Assembly (NCBI RefSeq): GCF_006442545.2 | Contig: NZ_CP083952.1 | Coordinates: 5,371,501 to 5,435,500, forward strand | Direction of reading: 5' to 3' | From: Mesorhizobium sp. B2-1-8 | GTDB taxonomy: Bacteria > Pseudomonadota > Alphaproteobacteria > Rhizobiales > Rhizobiaceae | DNA length: 64,000 nucleotides | In this document: positions 47,366 to 56,257 of the stretch, in pieces | Numbering within the stretch: the stretch's first letter is position 1 | How the letters are laid out: the number at the start of each line of letters is the position of its first letter | Made by a program: the position numbers and the translations under genes | Notes under the pieces: generated by a model | The model's input: the letters and a program-made list of their open reading frames with translations, nothing else | What the model was told of the DNA's origin: nothing | The model's database searches: none

Positions 47366-49144
47366 TCAGCCCTTCGGGGCCGGGACCGGCTCCGGCTTGA
47401 CCTTAGGGGTCTCCTGCGCCGTGTTGGATTCGATCGGCGGCAGGCCCTTCATCAGCTTCTGCTGCAGGTTGGCCAGCACGTCGGGATCGGGCTTCAGATC
47501 GCGGGCCTGGTTCCACTGGAAGGTGGCTTCCAGCTTGCGGCCGACGCGCCAATAGGCGTCGCCGAGATGGTCGTTCAGAACCGGATCTTCCGGCTTCAGC
47601 GCGACCGCGCGTTCCATTTCGCGCACGGCGTCATCGAACCGGCCGAGGCGGAAATAGGCCCACCCCAGGGAATCGACGATGTAGCCGTCGCTCGGCCTGA
47701 GATCGACGGCCTTCTGGATCATCTCCAGGCCTTCCTTCAGGTTGGTGTTCATGTCGACCCAGGAATAGCCGAGATAGTTCAGCACCTGCGGCTGGTCCGG
47801 CTGCAATTCTAGCGCCTTGCGGAAATTCGGCTCGGCCTTCGGCCATTCCTTCAGCCGCTCATAGGCGATGCCGCGCTGATAGAAGATGTTCCAGTTGGCG
47901 GCGGTCGGCGTCTTCAGCACCTCGACGGCCTTGTCGTAGAGATTGGCGGCGGAGCGGAAATCCTCCTTCGAGGAGTAGACGCCTCCAAGCGCCAGATAGG
48001 CGCGCATGTCGTTGGGATGGGCTTCGACGAAGGCCTTCAGATGCGTGATCGCCTCGTCATGGCGGTCGAGATCGGCAAGGTTGAGGCCAAGCTGCAGGTC
48101 CGAAATCTCCTTCAGCGGCGAAGAGTCGGGGATGCGCCGATAGAGCGCGATGGCGCCCTCGCCGTCCTTCAACTGTTCGGCGACGGCGGCGAGTTGCACG
48201 AGAGCCGCGTCGCTGTCCGGCTTCAGGGCCAAGGCATATTGCAAATAGAGGCGCACGAACGGCTCGCCGCCGCCACGGTTGAGCGCGGTGGCAAGATCGA
48301 GCAGGATTTCGGAAGCACCGTCGGACGGACCGGAAACGAAGGGCGCGATCTTGTCGCCCTTGCTGATCTTGTCACGCAAGGCGACGATTTCCAGCTTGCC
48401 CGGCGAAAACGCCTCGGCCTGGTCGAGCACCGAGAGCGCCTTGGCCTTGTCGCCCTTGCGGGCCAGGAACGAGGCATAGGCCTGCGCGTTGCGCATCCAG
48501 GTTTCAGGCGCCGCACCGCCGGCGGTGGTGTCCTGCATCGTCGCGGCGTAGATCGCCTCGGCCTTTTCGGGCATGCCGGATGCATCGGCAATCAGGGCGC
48601 GGTGGAAGGACTTGAACAGGCCGAACCAGTCAGGTCCCTGCAGCTTGTCGATCGAAGCCATTGCTTCGCTGGCCTGGCCGGCACCTTGTTCGGCCCAGCC
48701 GGACATGACGCCGGAGATCAGCCGGTCGAGATCGGATTCCAGCGACAGCTTGAGCCAGTACTGTGCCTTGGTGAAATCCTTCTTGTGGAAGGAATCGACC
48801 GCCAGCGCCAGGCGCGAGAAGCGCTCGACATCGGGCACTTCCTTGAGCTTGTCGGCATAGACCAGGGATTCGTCGAACCGCCCTTGAGCGATCAGCGACA
48901 GCATCAGGCTCTGCTGCAGTGCGGTGTCGCTCGGATTGAAAGCCAAGGCCTGCTTGTAGTACGCGATGGCGCTGTCGAGATCGTTGTCGCCTTCGGCGAT
49001 CCGGGCAGCCAGATAGGCGCCCGAGAACGACGATATCTTGACCGGTTCGGTGGATTGCTTGGCATAGGCCGGCAAAGCCGAGATCGCCATGCCCGTCACA
49101 ATTGCCAGCCTCGTCAGCCAGCGCGCACGTCCTTGCTGCATCAT
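47366..49144 (-). CDS. Exported tetratricopeptide repeat protein
   Basis: A 592-residue protein with signal peptide MMQQGRARWLTRLAIVTGMA through ALPAYAK. It is almost all TPR-like helices; clear repeats include AIAYYKQALAFNPSDTALQQ, AITHLKAFVEAHPNDMRAYL, EPNFRKALELQPDQPQVLNY and AVREMERAVALKPEDPVLND. The C-terminus is Pro/Lys-rich (KVKPEPVPAPKG). It is probably a periplasmic scaffold. The ATG pair at 49144/49141 follows AAAGGG. Similar genes are common beside polyprenyl synthase in Rhizobiales. Confidence 0.88.
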   Translation of the reverse strand: MMQQGRARWLTRLAIVTGMAISALPAYAKQSTEPVKISSFSGAYLAARIAEGDNDLDSAIAYYKQALAFNPSDTALQQSLMLSLIAQGRFDESLVYADKLKEVPDVERFSRLALAVDSFHKKDFTKAQYWLKLSLESDLDRLISGVMSGWAEQGAGQASEAMASIDKLQGPDWFGLFKSFHRALIADASGMPEKAEAIYAATMQDTTAGGAAPETWMRNAQAYASFLARKGDKAKALSVLDQAEAFSPGKLEIVALRDKISKGDKIAPFVSGPSDGASEILLDLATALNRGGGEPFVRLYLQYALALKPDSDAALVQLAAVAEQLKDGEGAIALYRRIPDSSPLKEISDLQLGLNLADLDRHDEAITHLKAFVEAHPNDMRAYLALGGVYSSKEDFRSAANLYDKAVEVLKTPTAANWNIFYQRGIAYERLKEWPKAEPNFRKALELQPDQPQVLNYLGYSWVDMNTNLKEGLEMIQKAVDLRPSDGYIVDSLGWAYFRLGRFDDAVREMERAVALKPEDPVLNDHLGDAYWRVGRKLEATFQWNQARDLKPDPDVLANLQQKLMKGLPPIESNTAQETPKVKPEPVPAPKG

Positions 49145-49284
49145 ATCCCTTTCAGCCAGGCGCCATCTCCGCGTCAGCGGGATCGACCCAGACTCGATCT
49201 TTCCAGGCAAAGCATGGCCTTTTTGGGGTCGCGCTTCAATCCGCCCGAAATTCACAATCGGGTCACCCGATTAACAAACCATGG

Positions 49285-49734
49285 CTAAAAGGGACAGTTT
49301 TGCGTCTCGACGGGCCGTTGCAGCCGCGTATCGCGATAGCCGCCGCTTGCCACCGCGCTGCACAGCCCGCTCCATTCGCAGCCTTGGCACGCCTTGCGGA
49401 CGTGGCCGGCCGTAAACGCCTGCCGCAGCCGTATCAGGATCGCGGCATCAAGATCGAGGCGGACGCCGTCCCGAATCGGCCGAGCCAGCAGCGCTTCCAC
49501 GTCATCGCCGGCCTGCCGGTCGCGCCCGGCCGCGCTGTCGCGCAGGCAGTGCGGTTCCGGCTCGCCAAGCAACGGGGCACAGATGTCGTCCGGGCCGGAA
49601 ACGAGGAGGATGTCCTCGCCCCGGCTCAGGCGCTCCGCGATCCCGTCATAACTGGCGGTGAAGGCGGGGCTGTATCCCTTGCCCACATAGGTGAGCAGGC
49701 AAAGGAGATGGTGGGCGCGAAGCCTGATCGTCAC
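49285..49734 (-). CDS. DUF1284 Cys-rich protein, translationally coupled to bioY
   Basis: A 149-residue protein with seven cysteines. It starts VTIRLRAHHLLCLLTYVGKG and carries DDICAPLL, PEPHC, and ACQGCEWSGLC near the end (C116, C119, C125). The spacing suggests a metal or iron-sulphur site, but this is not shown. Its GTG start (49732-49734) overlaps the bioY stop in a GTGA arrangement, so it depends on bioY translation and on BioR control. A role in biotin metabolism is inferred from the context only. Confidence 0.8.
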   Translation of the reverse strand: MTIRLRAHHLLCLLTYVGKGYSPAFTASYDGIAERLSRGEDILLVSGPDDICAPLLGEPEPHCLRDSAAGRDRQAGDDVEALLARPIRDGVRLDLDAAILIRLRQAFTAGHVRKACQGCEWSGLCSAVASGGYRDTRLQRPVETQNCPF

Positions 49735-50324
49735 GGCTTCGGCAAGTTCATCTTGCCGCGCGGGAGCGCCATCAGCGTCGCAGCGCCAAGCGCCGACTTC
49801 AGCAACCCGCCGACGATGAACGGCAGGAAGCCGAAGGTGATGGCCTTCTCGGCGCCGATCATGACGGCAAGCCAGGCCGTGCCGAGAGCCAGACAGGCGA
49901 GGTTGCCGAGCAGCATGGCGACGAAGGCAAGCAAAACGCTGTTGCCGTTCCAGCCACGTTCGGCCAGCCAGCCGACAAGCGCACCGGTGATGGGAAAGGC
50001 AAAGAGATAGCCGCCCGTCGGGCCGACGAAATGCTGAATGCCGGCGGCGCCGCCAGCCAGGACCGGGAAGCCGACAGCACCTTCGACCAGCCAAGCGGCG
50101 ATCGTCACCGCGCCAAGCCGCCAGCCATAGAGCGCGCCGATAAGCGTTACCGCGAAGGTCTGCATGGTCACGGGAACAGGCACCATCGGCACCTCGATGT
50201 AGGAGGACAGCGCCAGGAACAGCGTGCCGAGCACGACGGCACCGGCCTGCCAGGCGAGTGATCGCTGCTGCAGCCGCAGCGGGCTGAAAGACGGTCTGGC
50301 GGACGAGAATGCAAGGTTGGTCAT
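49731..50324 (-). CDS. bioY: Biotin transporter BioY
   Basis: A 197-residue S component of an ECF-type biotin transporter with about six hydrophobic helices. Motifs: SYIEVPMVPVPVTMQTFAVT, LIGALYGWRLG, GFPVLAGGAAGIQHFVGPTG and GYLFAFPITGALVGWLAERG. BioY can work alone or with EcfA/T; neither is nearby. A BioR box precedes it, and its gene overlaps the downstream DUF1284 gene by four bases. Confidence 0.95.
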   Translation of the reverse strand: MTNLAFSSARPSFSPLRLQQRSLAWQAGAVVLGTLFLALSSYIEVPMVPVPVTMQTFAVTLIGALYGWRLGAVTIAAWLVEGAVGFPVLAGGAAGIQHFVGPTGGYLFAFPITGALVGWLAERGWNGNSVLLAFVAMLLGNLACLALGTAWLAVMIGAEKAITFGFLPFIVGGLLKSALGAATLMALPRGKMNLPKP

Positions 50325-50349
50325 AGGCTTCCCTTCGGTCGATCCAAAA

Positions 50350-50359
50350 TTATAGATAA
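50350..50359. promoter_or_regulatory. BioR box upstream of bioY
   Basis: TTATAGATAA fits the known BioR palindrome consensus TTATMKATAA. It lies 26 bases before the bioY ATG, placed to repress bioY and DUF1284 when biotin is sufficient. Confidence 0.88.
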
Positions 50360-50430
50360 TTTCTGCTTTCGATCTATTATCGAATCCACATTTCTGGAGC
50401 GATAGCAAGCCCGGGCTCGGGAAAAGGCGC

Positions 50431-51099
50431 TTAACCCACGATCGCGAAGGCTTCGCGCGTGGCGCCGGACGCTGTCCTGACCGGCTTGCGGCCAATCCAT
50501 TGGACATGCCGTCCCAGTGTCGCCGCAGCCGATTCGGCATTTCCCTGCCGCAAGGCGCTGAGGATCGCCCGGTGATCCTGATCGGTGCGCGCCTCCCACT
50601 CCGAACGCCATGCCGCGAACAGGAAGCGCGCGCTTGCGGCGTGCAGGTCGTCAATGGTGGCAAGCAGGCGCGGCATGCCGCACGGCGCCAGGATCAGCCG
50701 ATGAAAGGCGCGATTGGCCTCCTCCCACGACCTGACGTCGCGGGATTTGTCGCCGGCCTTGGTCGCCTCCTCGGCCTGATCAAGAATGGCCGAAGTCAGA
50801 TGCGGCGCGGCGTGGCGCAATGCCAGCACTTCGAGCGCCGCCCGCATTTCGGCGACCTCCTTGACCTCGCCCAGGTCGAAGGCCGCCACTCGCACGCCCC
50901 GGCGCGGCTCGCTGACGGCGAGCCCCTGCGCCTCGAGCCGGCGGAAGGCCTCGCGCACGGGAACATGGCTGGTGTTGAATTCCTCCGCGACATGATCCTG
51001 CCGCAACCTCGCCCCCGGCTCTATCGCGCCGGAGATGATGCGATCCGCCAGCACCTTGCTGATGCGTACCGCTATGGTGTCGTCCGTGCCCTTCGCCAT
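50431..51099 (-). CDS. bioR: Biotin repressor BioR, GntR family
   Basis: A 222-residue GntR/FadR-type regulator. The winged HTH includes LADRIISGAIEPGARLRQDH and TSHVPVREAFRRLEAQGLAV. The C-terminal FCD domain has the usual His/Asp positions (VKEVAEMRAALEVLALRHAA, ANRAFHRLIL). Adjacent bioY with a matching box and a second box just before its own start make it BioR. It represses itself and bioY; the ligand is thought to relate to biotin. Confidence 0.93.
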   Translation of the reverse strand: MAKGTDDTIAVRISKVLADRIISGAIEPGARLRQDHVAEEFNTSHVPVREAFRRLEAQGLAVSEPRRGVRVAAFDLGEVKEVAEMRAALEVLALRHAAPHLTSAILDQAEEATKAGDKSRDVRSWEEANRAFHRLILAPCGMPRLLATIDDLHAASARFLFAAWRSEWEARTDQDHRAILSALRQGNAESAAATLGRHVQWIGRKPVRTASGATREAFAIVG

Positions 51100-51102
51100 G
51101 AT

Positions 51103-51112
51103 TTATAGATAA
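51103..51112. promoter_or_regulatory. BioR box at the bioR start
   Basis: TTATAGATAA, identical to the bioY box, only 4 bases upstream of the bioR ATG, so it overlaps the translation start region and should cause autoregulation. Confidence 0.85.
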
Positions 51113-51200
51113 TTTGCGGCAAGGCCGCTTGTCGAGACGGCAGGGGCGAATTCTCTTTCCACTGGCACAGCCTGGAGGACGTCCGTGAAAGCCGGCCGCC

Positions 51201-52226
51201 TCAGTTCACCCGGCTGATGCAGAAATCGATGACGTCGATCAGCGCCGATTTCTGCGGCGTCTCTTCCAGCGGCGCCAGCGCGTCGCGAGCGATCTCGCCG
51301 AAATGGCGGGCGCGCCCGATCGTGTCGGCAATGGCACCGTGGCGGGTCATCAGGCCGATCGCCTTTTCCAGCCCGGCGTCATCGACGACATTGTCTTCGA
51401 TGGCACGCTTCCAGAAGGTGCGTTCGGTCTTGCTGCCGCGCCGGTAGGCGAGGATGACCGGCAAGGTCACCTTGCCCTCGCGAAAATCGTCGCCGACATT
51501 CTTGCCGAGATCCTTGCTGGTGCCGCCATAATCCAGCGCATCGTCGATGAGCTGGAAGGCAAGACCGAGATTCATGCCATAGGAGCGCAGCGCGGCACGG
51601 TCGTTGCGGGTCGCCTGGGCGATGACCGGGCCAACCTCGGCGGCGGCCGAAAACAGCGCGGCGGTCTTGGCCTTTATGACGGCGAAGTGCTCGTCCTCGG
51701 TGGTTTCGAGGTTCTTGGCGGCGGCAAGCTGCATGACCTCGCCCTCGGCGATGATCGAGGCGGCGCTCGACAGGATGTCGAGCGCTTCGAGCGAGCCGAC
51801 ATCGACCATCATGCGGAAGGCCTGGCCGAGCAGGAAGTCACCGACCAGCACGCTGGCCTGGTTGCCCCAGATCATGCGGGCGGTCTTCTTGCCACGCCGC
51901 ATGCCGCTTTCGTCGACGACGTCGTCATGCAGGAGCGTGGCCGTATGCATGAACTCGACCGACGTAGCGAGCTTGACGTGGCCCTCGCCGGCATAGCCGA
52001 ACATCTGCGCCGCAGCCAGCGTCAGCATTGGCCTGAGCCGCTTGCCGCCGGACGAAATCAGATGGTTGGCGACCTCGGGAATCATCTCGACGTCGGAGCC
52101 GGCCTTGGACAGGATCAGTTCGTTGACGCGCCCCATATCGGCGGCCGTCAAATCGATCAAATCCTTGATGGAGGCGGGTTCCCGCTTCCCGTCTTCGATG
52201 TTGAGAACGACACCCACGACAATCAC
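51201..52226 (-). CDS. Polyprenyl diphosphate synthase (octa/decaprenyl)
   Basis: A 341-residue trans-prenyltransferase. First Asp-rich motif: TATLLHDDVVDESGMRRGK; second: LAFQLIDDALDYGGTSKDLG. It makes the long isoprenoid tail of ubiquinone, which UbiA (34.8 kb) attaches to 4-hydroxybenzoate. Chain length (C40 or C50) cannot be fixed by eye; rhizobia usually make Q-10. Start: GTG at 52226 or GTG at 52217; GGGAG fits the second. It is divergent from the DUF2007 gene. Confidence 0.94.
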   Translation of the reverse strand: MIVVGVVLNIEDGKREPASIKDLIDLTAADMGRVNELILSKAGSDVEMIPEVANHLISSGGKRLRPMLTLAAAQMFGYAGEGHVKLATSVEFMHTATLLHDDVVDESGMRRGKKTARMIWGNQASVLVGDFLLGQAFRMMVDVGSLEALDILSSAASIIAEGEVMQLAAAKNLETTEDEHFAVIKAKTAALFSAAAEVGPVIAQATRNDRAALRSYGMNLGLAFQLIDDALDYGGTSKDLGKNVGDDFREGKVTLPVILAYRRGSKTERTFWKRAIEDNVVDDAGLEKAIGLMTRHGAIADTIGRARHFGEIARDALAPLEETPQKSALIDVIDFCISRVN

Positions 52227-52407
52227 TCCCGTCTTGGTATAACGCGTGCGACGGCACCCTTAGTCCCGGCATGGACTCTAGGGCGGCGGACACGGCCACG
52301 GCAAGAGGCGAATTGGCGCGGCGGCGGCGACAGCGTGCCAACGTCGGGAAAATGCGGGTATGCGGCCGGACGTTTACAGGCACGCTGCAACCTGCGAGTT
52401 TCTCGCG

Positions 52408-52632
52408 ATGATAGAGCTCATCCGCACCAACGACGCCGTCATCATCTCCTTTGTCGAATCGCTGATGCGCGATGCCGGCATCGGCTGTTTCGTCGCCGAC
52501 CAGAACATGAGCGTGCTCGACGGCTCGCTCGGCATCCTGCCACGGCGCGTCATGATCGATGCCGACCAGGCCGACGCCGCGCGCCGCATCCTGACCGATG
52601 CCGGCATCGCCAACGAGATCCGGGGGAAATAA
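52408..52632 (+). CDS. DUF2007 family protein
   Basis: A 74-residue protein (MIELIRTNDAVIISFVESLM, DAGIGCFVADQNMSVLDGSL, VMIDADQADAARRIL) matching DUF2007, a small ferredoxin-like fold proposed to act in signalling or nitrogen regulation. The TAA stop shares its last base with the ATG of the next gene, so the two are coupled. Function unproven. Confidence 0.88.
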   Translation: MIELIRTNDAVIISFVESLMRDAGIGCFVADQNMSVLDGSLGILPRRVMIDADQADAARRILTDAGIANEIRGK

Positions 52633-53432
52633 TGTCGGCCGCGCCAGCCGCCCTTGCCACGGATACGCCGGCTCACACGGTCGATGCCTTCCATCGCGGC
52701 CGGTTCTGGCTGGTGCAGCCCAAGCATGGCGGCCATCGCGCCGGGATGGATGCGATGATGCTGGCCGCATCCGTGCCATCCTCCTTTGCTGGGCGGCTCG
52801 CCGATTTCGGGGCCGGCGCCGGTGCTGCCGGTCTTGCGGTGCTGTCGCGCTGTCCGGGCGCCCAGGCTGTGCTGGTCGAACGCGCGCCCGAGATGGCGGC
52901 CTTCGCGGCGGCCACGCTCGCCCATCCCGGCAATGCCCATCTCAGCGATCGCGCGGCCGTGCTCGTCGCCGATGTCACCGTTTCGGGCCGGGCCCGGGCC
53001 GTCGCCGGCCTTGCCGACAATGATTTCGACTTCGTCATCATGAACCCGCCTTTCAACGCCGCACGGGACCGCGCCACATCGGACCGTCTGCGAAAGGAGG
53101 CCCATGTCATGGAGGATGGGCTGTTCGAAAGCTGGATCCGCAGCGCGGCGGCGGTTGTCAGGCCGCGCGGCGGGCTTGCCGTCATCGCCCGGCCCGAACA
53201 GCTCGGCGCCATTCTCGACGCGATTTCAGGCCGCTTCGGCGAAGCCGAGATGCTCGCCGTGCACCCTCGCCCGGACGCGGCGGCAATCCGCATCATCGTG
53301 CGGGCGGCTCTCGGGGCACGGGGAAAGCTTGCCATCCGTCCGCCCTTGATGCTTCACGCGCGATCGGGCAACGGCCCCGACGAGCGCAGCGAAATGATAA
53401 CCAACGGGCTCGCCTCCCTGTTCGGAGACTGA
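52632..53432 (+). CDS. TrmN6-like tRNA/rRNA N6-adenine methyltransferase
   Basis: A 266-residue SAM-dependent methyltransferase. The SAM site is LADFGAGAGAAGLAVLSRCP and the catalytic motif IV is FVIMNPPFNAA, as in TrmN6/HemK-type enzymes that methylate adenine N6. The N-terminal FWLVQPKHGGHRAGMDAMML is typical of tRNA1(Val) A37 methyltransferases. The start ATG overlaps the DUF2007 stop by one base. Confidence 0.9.
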   Translation: MSAAPAALATDTPAHTVDAFHRGRFWLVQPKHGGHRAGMDAMMLAASVPSSFAGRLADFGAGAGAAGLAVLSRCPGAQAVLVERAPEMAAFAAATLAHPGNAHLSDRAAVLVADVTVSGRARAVAGLADNDFDFVIMNPPFNAARDRATSDRLRKEAHVMEDGLFESWIRSAAAVVRPRGGLAVIARPEQLGAILDAISGRFGEAEMLAVHPRPDAAAIRIIVRAALGARGKLAIRPPLMLHARSGNGPDERSEMITNGLASLFGD

Positions 53433-53476
53433 GCTGTTCGCGGCCTGCACATTGCCGTTGGCCGGGAAATCCCTAC

Positions 53477-54373
53477 ATGCCTGCAACCATCGCCGGAGAC
53501 CACGTCATCGTGAAACGTCTTTTCAACCGTCTGCTGCCGAAGTCCTGGCGCTCCACCGTCGTCACCATTCCGGTCATCCGGCTGCACGGCACCATCATGG
53601 CCGGCGGCGGTCTGTTCCGGCCGAGCCTGTCGCTTGCGTCCACCGCCGGACTGATCGAAAAGGCGTTTTCCTTCGACGCGCCCGCGGTCGCGATCTCGAT
53701 CAACTCCCCCGGCGGCTCCCCTGTGCAGTCGCGGCTGATCTTCAAGCGCATTCGCGACCTTGCGGTCGAGAAGAACAAAAAGGTGCTTGTCTTCGTCGAG
53801 GATGTCGCGGCGTCTGGCGGCTACATGATCGCTGTCGCCGGCGACGAGGTCTTCGCCGACCCCTCCTCCATCGTCGGTTCGATCGGCGTGGTGTCGGCCT
53901 CGTTCGGTTTCCCGGAACTGATGAAGAAGATCGGCGTCGAGCGCCGTGTCCACACCGCCGGCCAGAACAAGGCGGTGCTCGATCCGTTCAAGCCCGAGAA
54001 GAAGGAAGACGTCGAGCGGCTGAAGGTGCTGCAGCTCGAAGTGCACGAGACCTTCATCGACCTGGTCAAGGAGCGGCGCGGCACGAAGCTGGCGGACGAT
54101 CCGGACCTGTTCACCGGGTTGTTCTGGACCGGCAAGAGAGGCCTGGAACTTGGCCTCGTCGATGCGCTTGGCGACATGCGTACGGTGCTGAAGACCCGCT
54201 TCGGTCCGAAGACCGAACTCAGGCTGATAACAGCGCCGCGTGGTTTGTTGGGCCGCTTCGGCCTGTTCGGCTCGAGCATGGGCTTTTCAGCGCCCGATAT
54301 CGCCGCCGCGGCGGCCAGTGGCGTCATCGATGCGGCGGAAGAGCGCGCATTGTGGGCGCGCTTCGGGCTTTGA
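53477..54373 (+). CDS. S49 family serine peptidase (SppA/SohB-like)
   Basis: A 298-residue signal peptide peptidase-like protease. The catalytic dyad is S113 (FVEDVAASGGYMIAVAGDE) and a Lys in VERRVHTAGQNKAVLDPF (about K165). There is no obvious N-terminal membrane anchor, unlike E. coli SppA. It degrades short membrane or signal peptides. A downstream GTG at 53510 could be the true start. Confidence 0.9.
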   Translation: MPATIAGDHVIVKRLFNRLLPKSWRSTVVTIPVIRLHGTIMAGGGLFRPSLSLASTAGLIEKAFSFDAPAVAISINSPGGSPVQSRLIFKRIRDLAVEKNKKVLVFVEDVAASGGYMIAVAGDEVFADPSSIVGSIGVVSASFGFPELMKKIGVERRVHTAGQNKAVLDPFKPEKKEDVERLKVLQLEVHETFIDLVKERRGTKLADDPDLFTGLFWTGKRGLELGLVDALGDMRTVLKTRFGPKTELRLITAPRGLLGRFGLFGSSMGFSAPDIAAAAASGVIDAAEERALWARFGL

Positions 54374-54456
54374 AAAAGCCATGAAAGCGTCTAGCATGGT
54401 TGCCCGAAAGACCCGACCGGCCGCCCTTACCGGCCCAGCGTGGTAGGAGTTTGGAC

Positions 54457-54642
54457 ATGCCACAGCTCATTTTCTTCGCCGTCGTCGGCATCGCCGCCTA
54501 TTTCGGCTACCGCACTTTCGTGCGCGAGGCCGAGCGCGTGACGGCCAAGGTGCGGCGCACCGAAAAACAAGCGGCCAACGGCACGATGGGAACGCTGGTC
54601 AAGGATCCGAAGACCGGCGAATACCGGCTGGCCAAGGACTGA
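54457..54642 (+). CDS. Small membrane-anchored protein, unknown
   Basis: A 61-residue protein. One N-terminal membrane helix (MPQLIFFAVVGIAAYFGYRT) is followed by a charged cytoplasmic tail (REAERVTAKVRRTEKQAANG, LVKDPKTGEYRLAKD). Short proteins of this layout are common in Rhizobiales between the S49 protease and ispE. The function is unknown. Confidence 0.75.
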   Translation: MPQLIFFAVVGIAAYFGYRTFVREAERVTAKVRRTEKQAANGTMGTLVKDPKTGEYRLAKD

Positions 54643-54667
54643 CCTCATTTCACTCGCGATCGAGACT

Positions 54668-55555
54668 GTGCAATCCGGTCCGCGTGTCCGGACATGGGCG
54701 GCACCCGCCAAGATAAACCTTGCCTTGCACGTCACAGGCAGGCGCCCCGACGGCTATCATCTCATCGAAAGCCTGGCCGTGTTCACGCGCTTTGGCGACA
54801 GGATCGAGATCGCGCCGGCTGAAGGCGACGATTTCAGCGTGTCCGGCCGCTACGCGCCGGACGTTCCGCTCGATGGCGACAATCTGGTGCTGAAGGCACG
54901 CGACGCGTTACGGCAGGCCGCTGGTCCTCGGAGCACGCCGCCCGTGACCATCAGGCTCGAAAAGAACCTTCCGGTCGCGTCCGGCGTAGGCGGAGGGTCG
55001 AGCGACGCGGCGGCCGTGCTGCGCGGGCTGGCAGACAGCTGGGGCCTGGACATCGACAACGCCGAGCTGGCGCGGATCGGCCTCTCGCTTGGCGCCGATG
55101 TGCCGATGTGCCTGGCGGCAAAGCCGCTGCTGGCGCGCGGCATCGGTGAGGAGCTGTCGATGGTGCCGGATTTTTCGGCGCTGGGTCTGGTGCTGGTCAA
55201 TCCGGGCACACCGGTCTCGACGGCGGAAATCTTCGCTGCACTGTCCCGTCGCGACAATGAGCCACTGCCGCCGCTGCCGCGCAGCATCGAGTTTCACAGC
55301 CTGCGCAACTGGCTGGAGATCACCCGCAACGATCTCGAACCTGCGGCCCTTGCGATGCGGCCCGCCATAGGCAGGGCGCTTTCATGGCTTGATAAGGCCG
55401 GATCAGGGTTTTCGCGAATGTCCGGATCGGGCGCGACATGCTTCGGCCTGTTCGAGACCGGCAATGTCGCCAAGCGCGCGGCGGCCGAGATCCGCAGCCG
55501 CCAGCCCGACTGGTTCGTCGCGGCAACGCGCAGCATGGCATCGGAGGCTGAGTGA
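54668..55555 (+). CDS. ispE: 4-(cytidine 5'-diphospho)-2-C-methyl-D-erythritol kinase
   Basis: A 295-residue GHMP kinase of the MEP isoprenoid pathway, acting downstream of dxs. Motifs: WAAPAKINLALHVTGRRPDG (with catalytic Lys), LPVASGVGGGSSDAAAVL (ATP loop), LGADVPMCLAAKPLLARG and SRMSGSGATCFGLF. The start is GTG at 54668. The stop lies one base before the start of moaB, so the two genes are co-transcribed. Confidence 0.95.
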   Translation: MQSGPRVRTWAAPAKINLALHVTGRRPDGYHLIESLAVFTRFGDRIEIAPAEGDDFSVSGRYAPDVPLDGDNLVLKARDALRQAAGPRSTPPVTIRLEKNLPVASGVGGGSSDAAAVLRGLADSWGLDIDNAELARIGLSLGADVPMCLAAKPLLARGIGEELSMVPDFSALGLVLVNPGTPVSTAEIFAALSRRDNEPLPPLPRSIEFHSLRNWLEITRNDLEPAALAMRPAIGRALSWLDKAGSGFSRMSGSGATCFGLFETGNVAKRAAAEIRSRQPDWFVAATRSMASEAE

Positions 55556-55556
55556 G

Positions 55557-56111
55557 ATGGCCAGGATTGACGAGAGCCGTGCCTTCATTCCGGTGCGCAT
55601 CGCGGTGCTGACGGTTTCCGACACACGCAGCCTCGCCGACGACAAATCCGGCCAGACGCTGGCCGATCGCATCACCGGGGCCGGCCACATCCTGGCCGGC
55701 CGCGACATCGTCACCGACGACCGCGAAAAAATCCGTGACACCGTTCTGGCGTGGTCGCGGGACAAGGCCATCGACGTCGTGATCACCACCGGCGGAACCG
55801 GTTTCACCGGACGCGATGTGACGCCCGAAGCGCTGGAGCCCATCTTCGAAAAGCGCATGGATGGCTTTTCGGAAGTGTTCCATCGCATCTCCTACGACAA
55901 GATCGGTACCTCGACGATCCAGAGCCGGGCGACCGGCGGCGTCGTCAACGCCACCTTCGTCTTCGTGCTGCCGGGCTCGCCCGGCGCCTGCAAGGATGCC
56001 TGGGACGGCATCATCGAGGCACAGCTCGACTACCGGCACATGCCCTGCAACTTCGTCGAGATCATGCCGCGCCTGGACGAACATCTGCGGCGCGGGAAGA
56101 CCGCTCCATAA
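55557..56111 (+). CDS. moaB: Molybdenum cofactor biosynthesis protein B
   Basis: A 184-residue MoaB/Mog-type protein that adenylates molybdopterin or organises its metal insertion. Motifs: LTVSDTRSLADDKSGQTLAD, ITTGGTGFTGRDVTPEALEP and FVLPGSPGACKDAWDGI. Start ATG at 55557, one base after the ispE stop, with no other good start. Confidence 0.95.
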   Translation: MARIDESRAFIPVRIAVLTVSDTRSLADDKSGQTLADRITGAGHILAGRDIVTDDREKIRDTVLAWSRDKAIDVVITTGGTGFTGRDVTPEALEPIFEKRMDGFSEVFHRISYDKIGTSTIQSRATGGVVNATFVFVLPGSPGACKDAWDGIIEAQLDYRHMPCNFVEIMPRLDEHLRRGKTAP

Positions 56112-56257
56112 GAGTCGAGGCACGCACCGTTTACAAGGTGGAACGGCACCGGCGTCTTCGAAAGGTCACTCCAAACCGGATGTTGGAGGAAAGTACCTTC
56201 TCGTGAAACGGCCATATAGCTGTCACGACAAGAAAGACGGCCTCAGACAATCAGCTT

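Noticed and set aside
51303..52631. Long plus-strand frame before the TrmN6-like gene
   Set aside because: It is antisense to the polyprenyl synthase and only its last part (from 52632) is a real gene, in the same frame.
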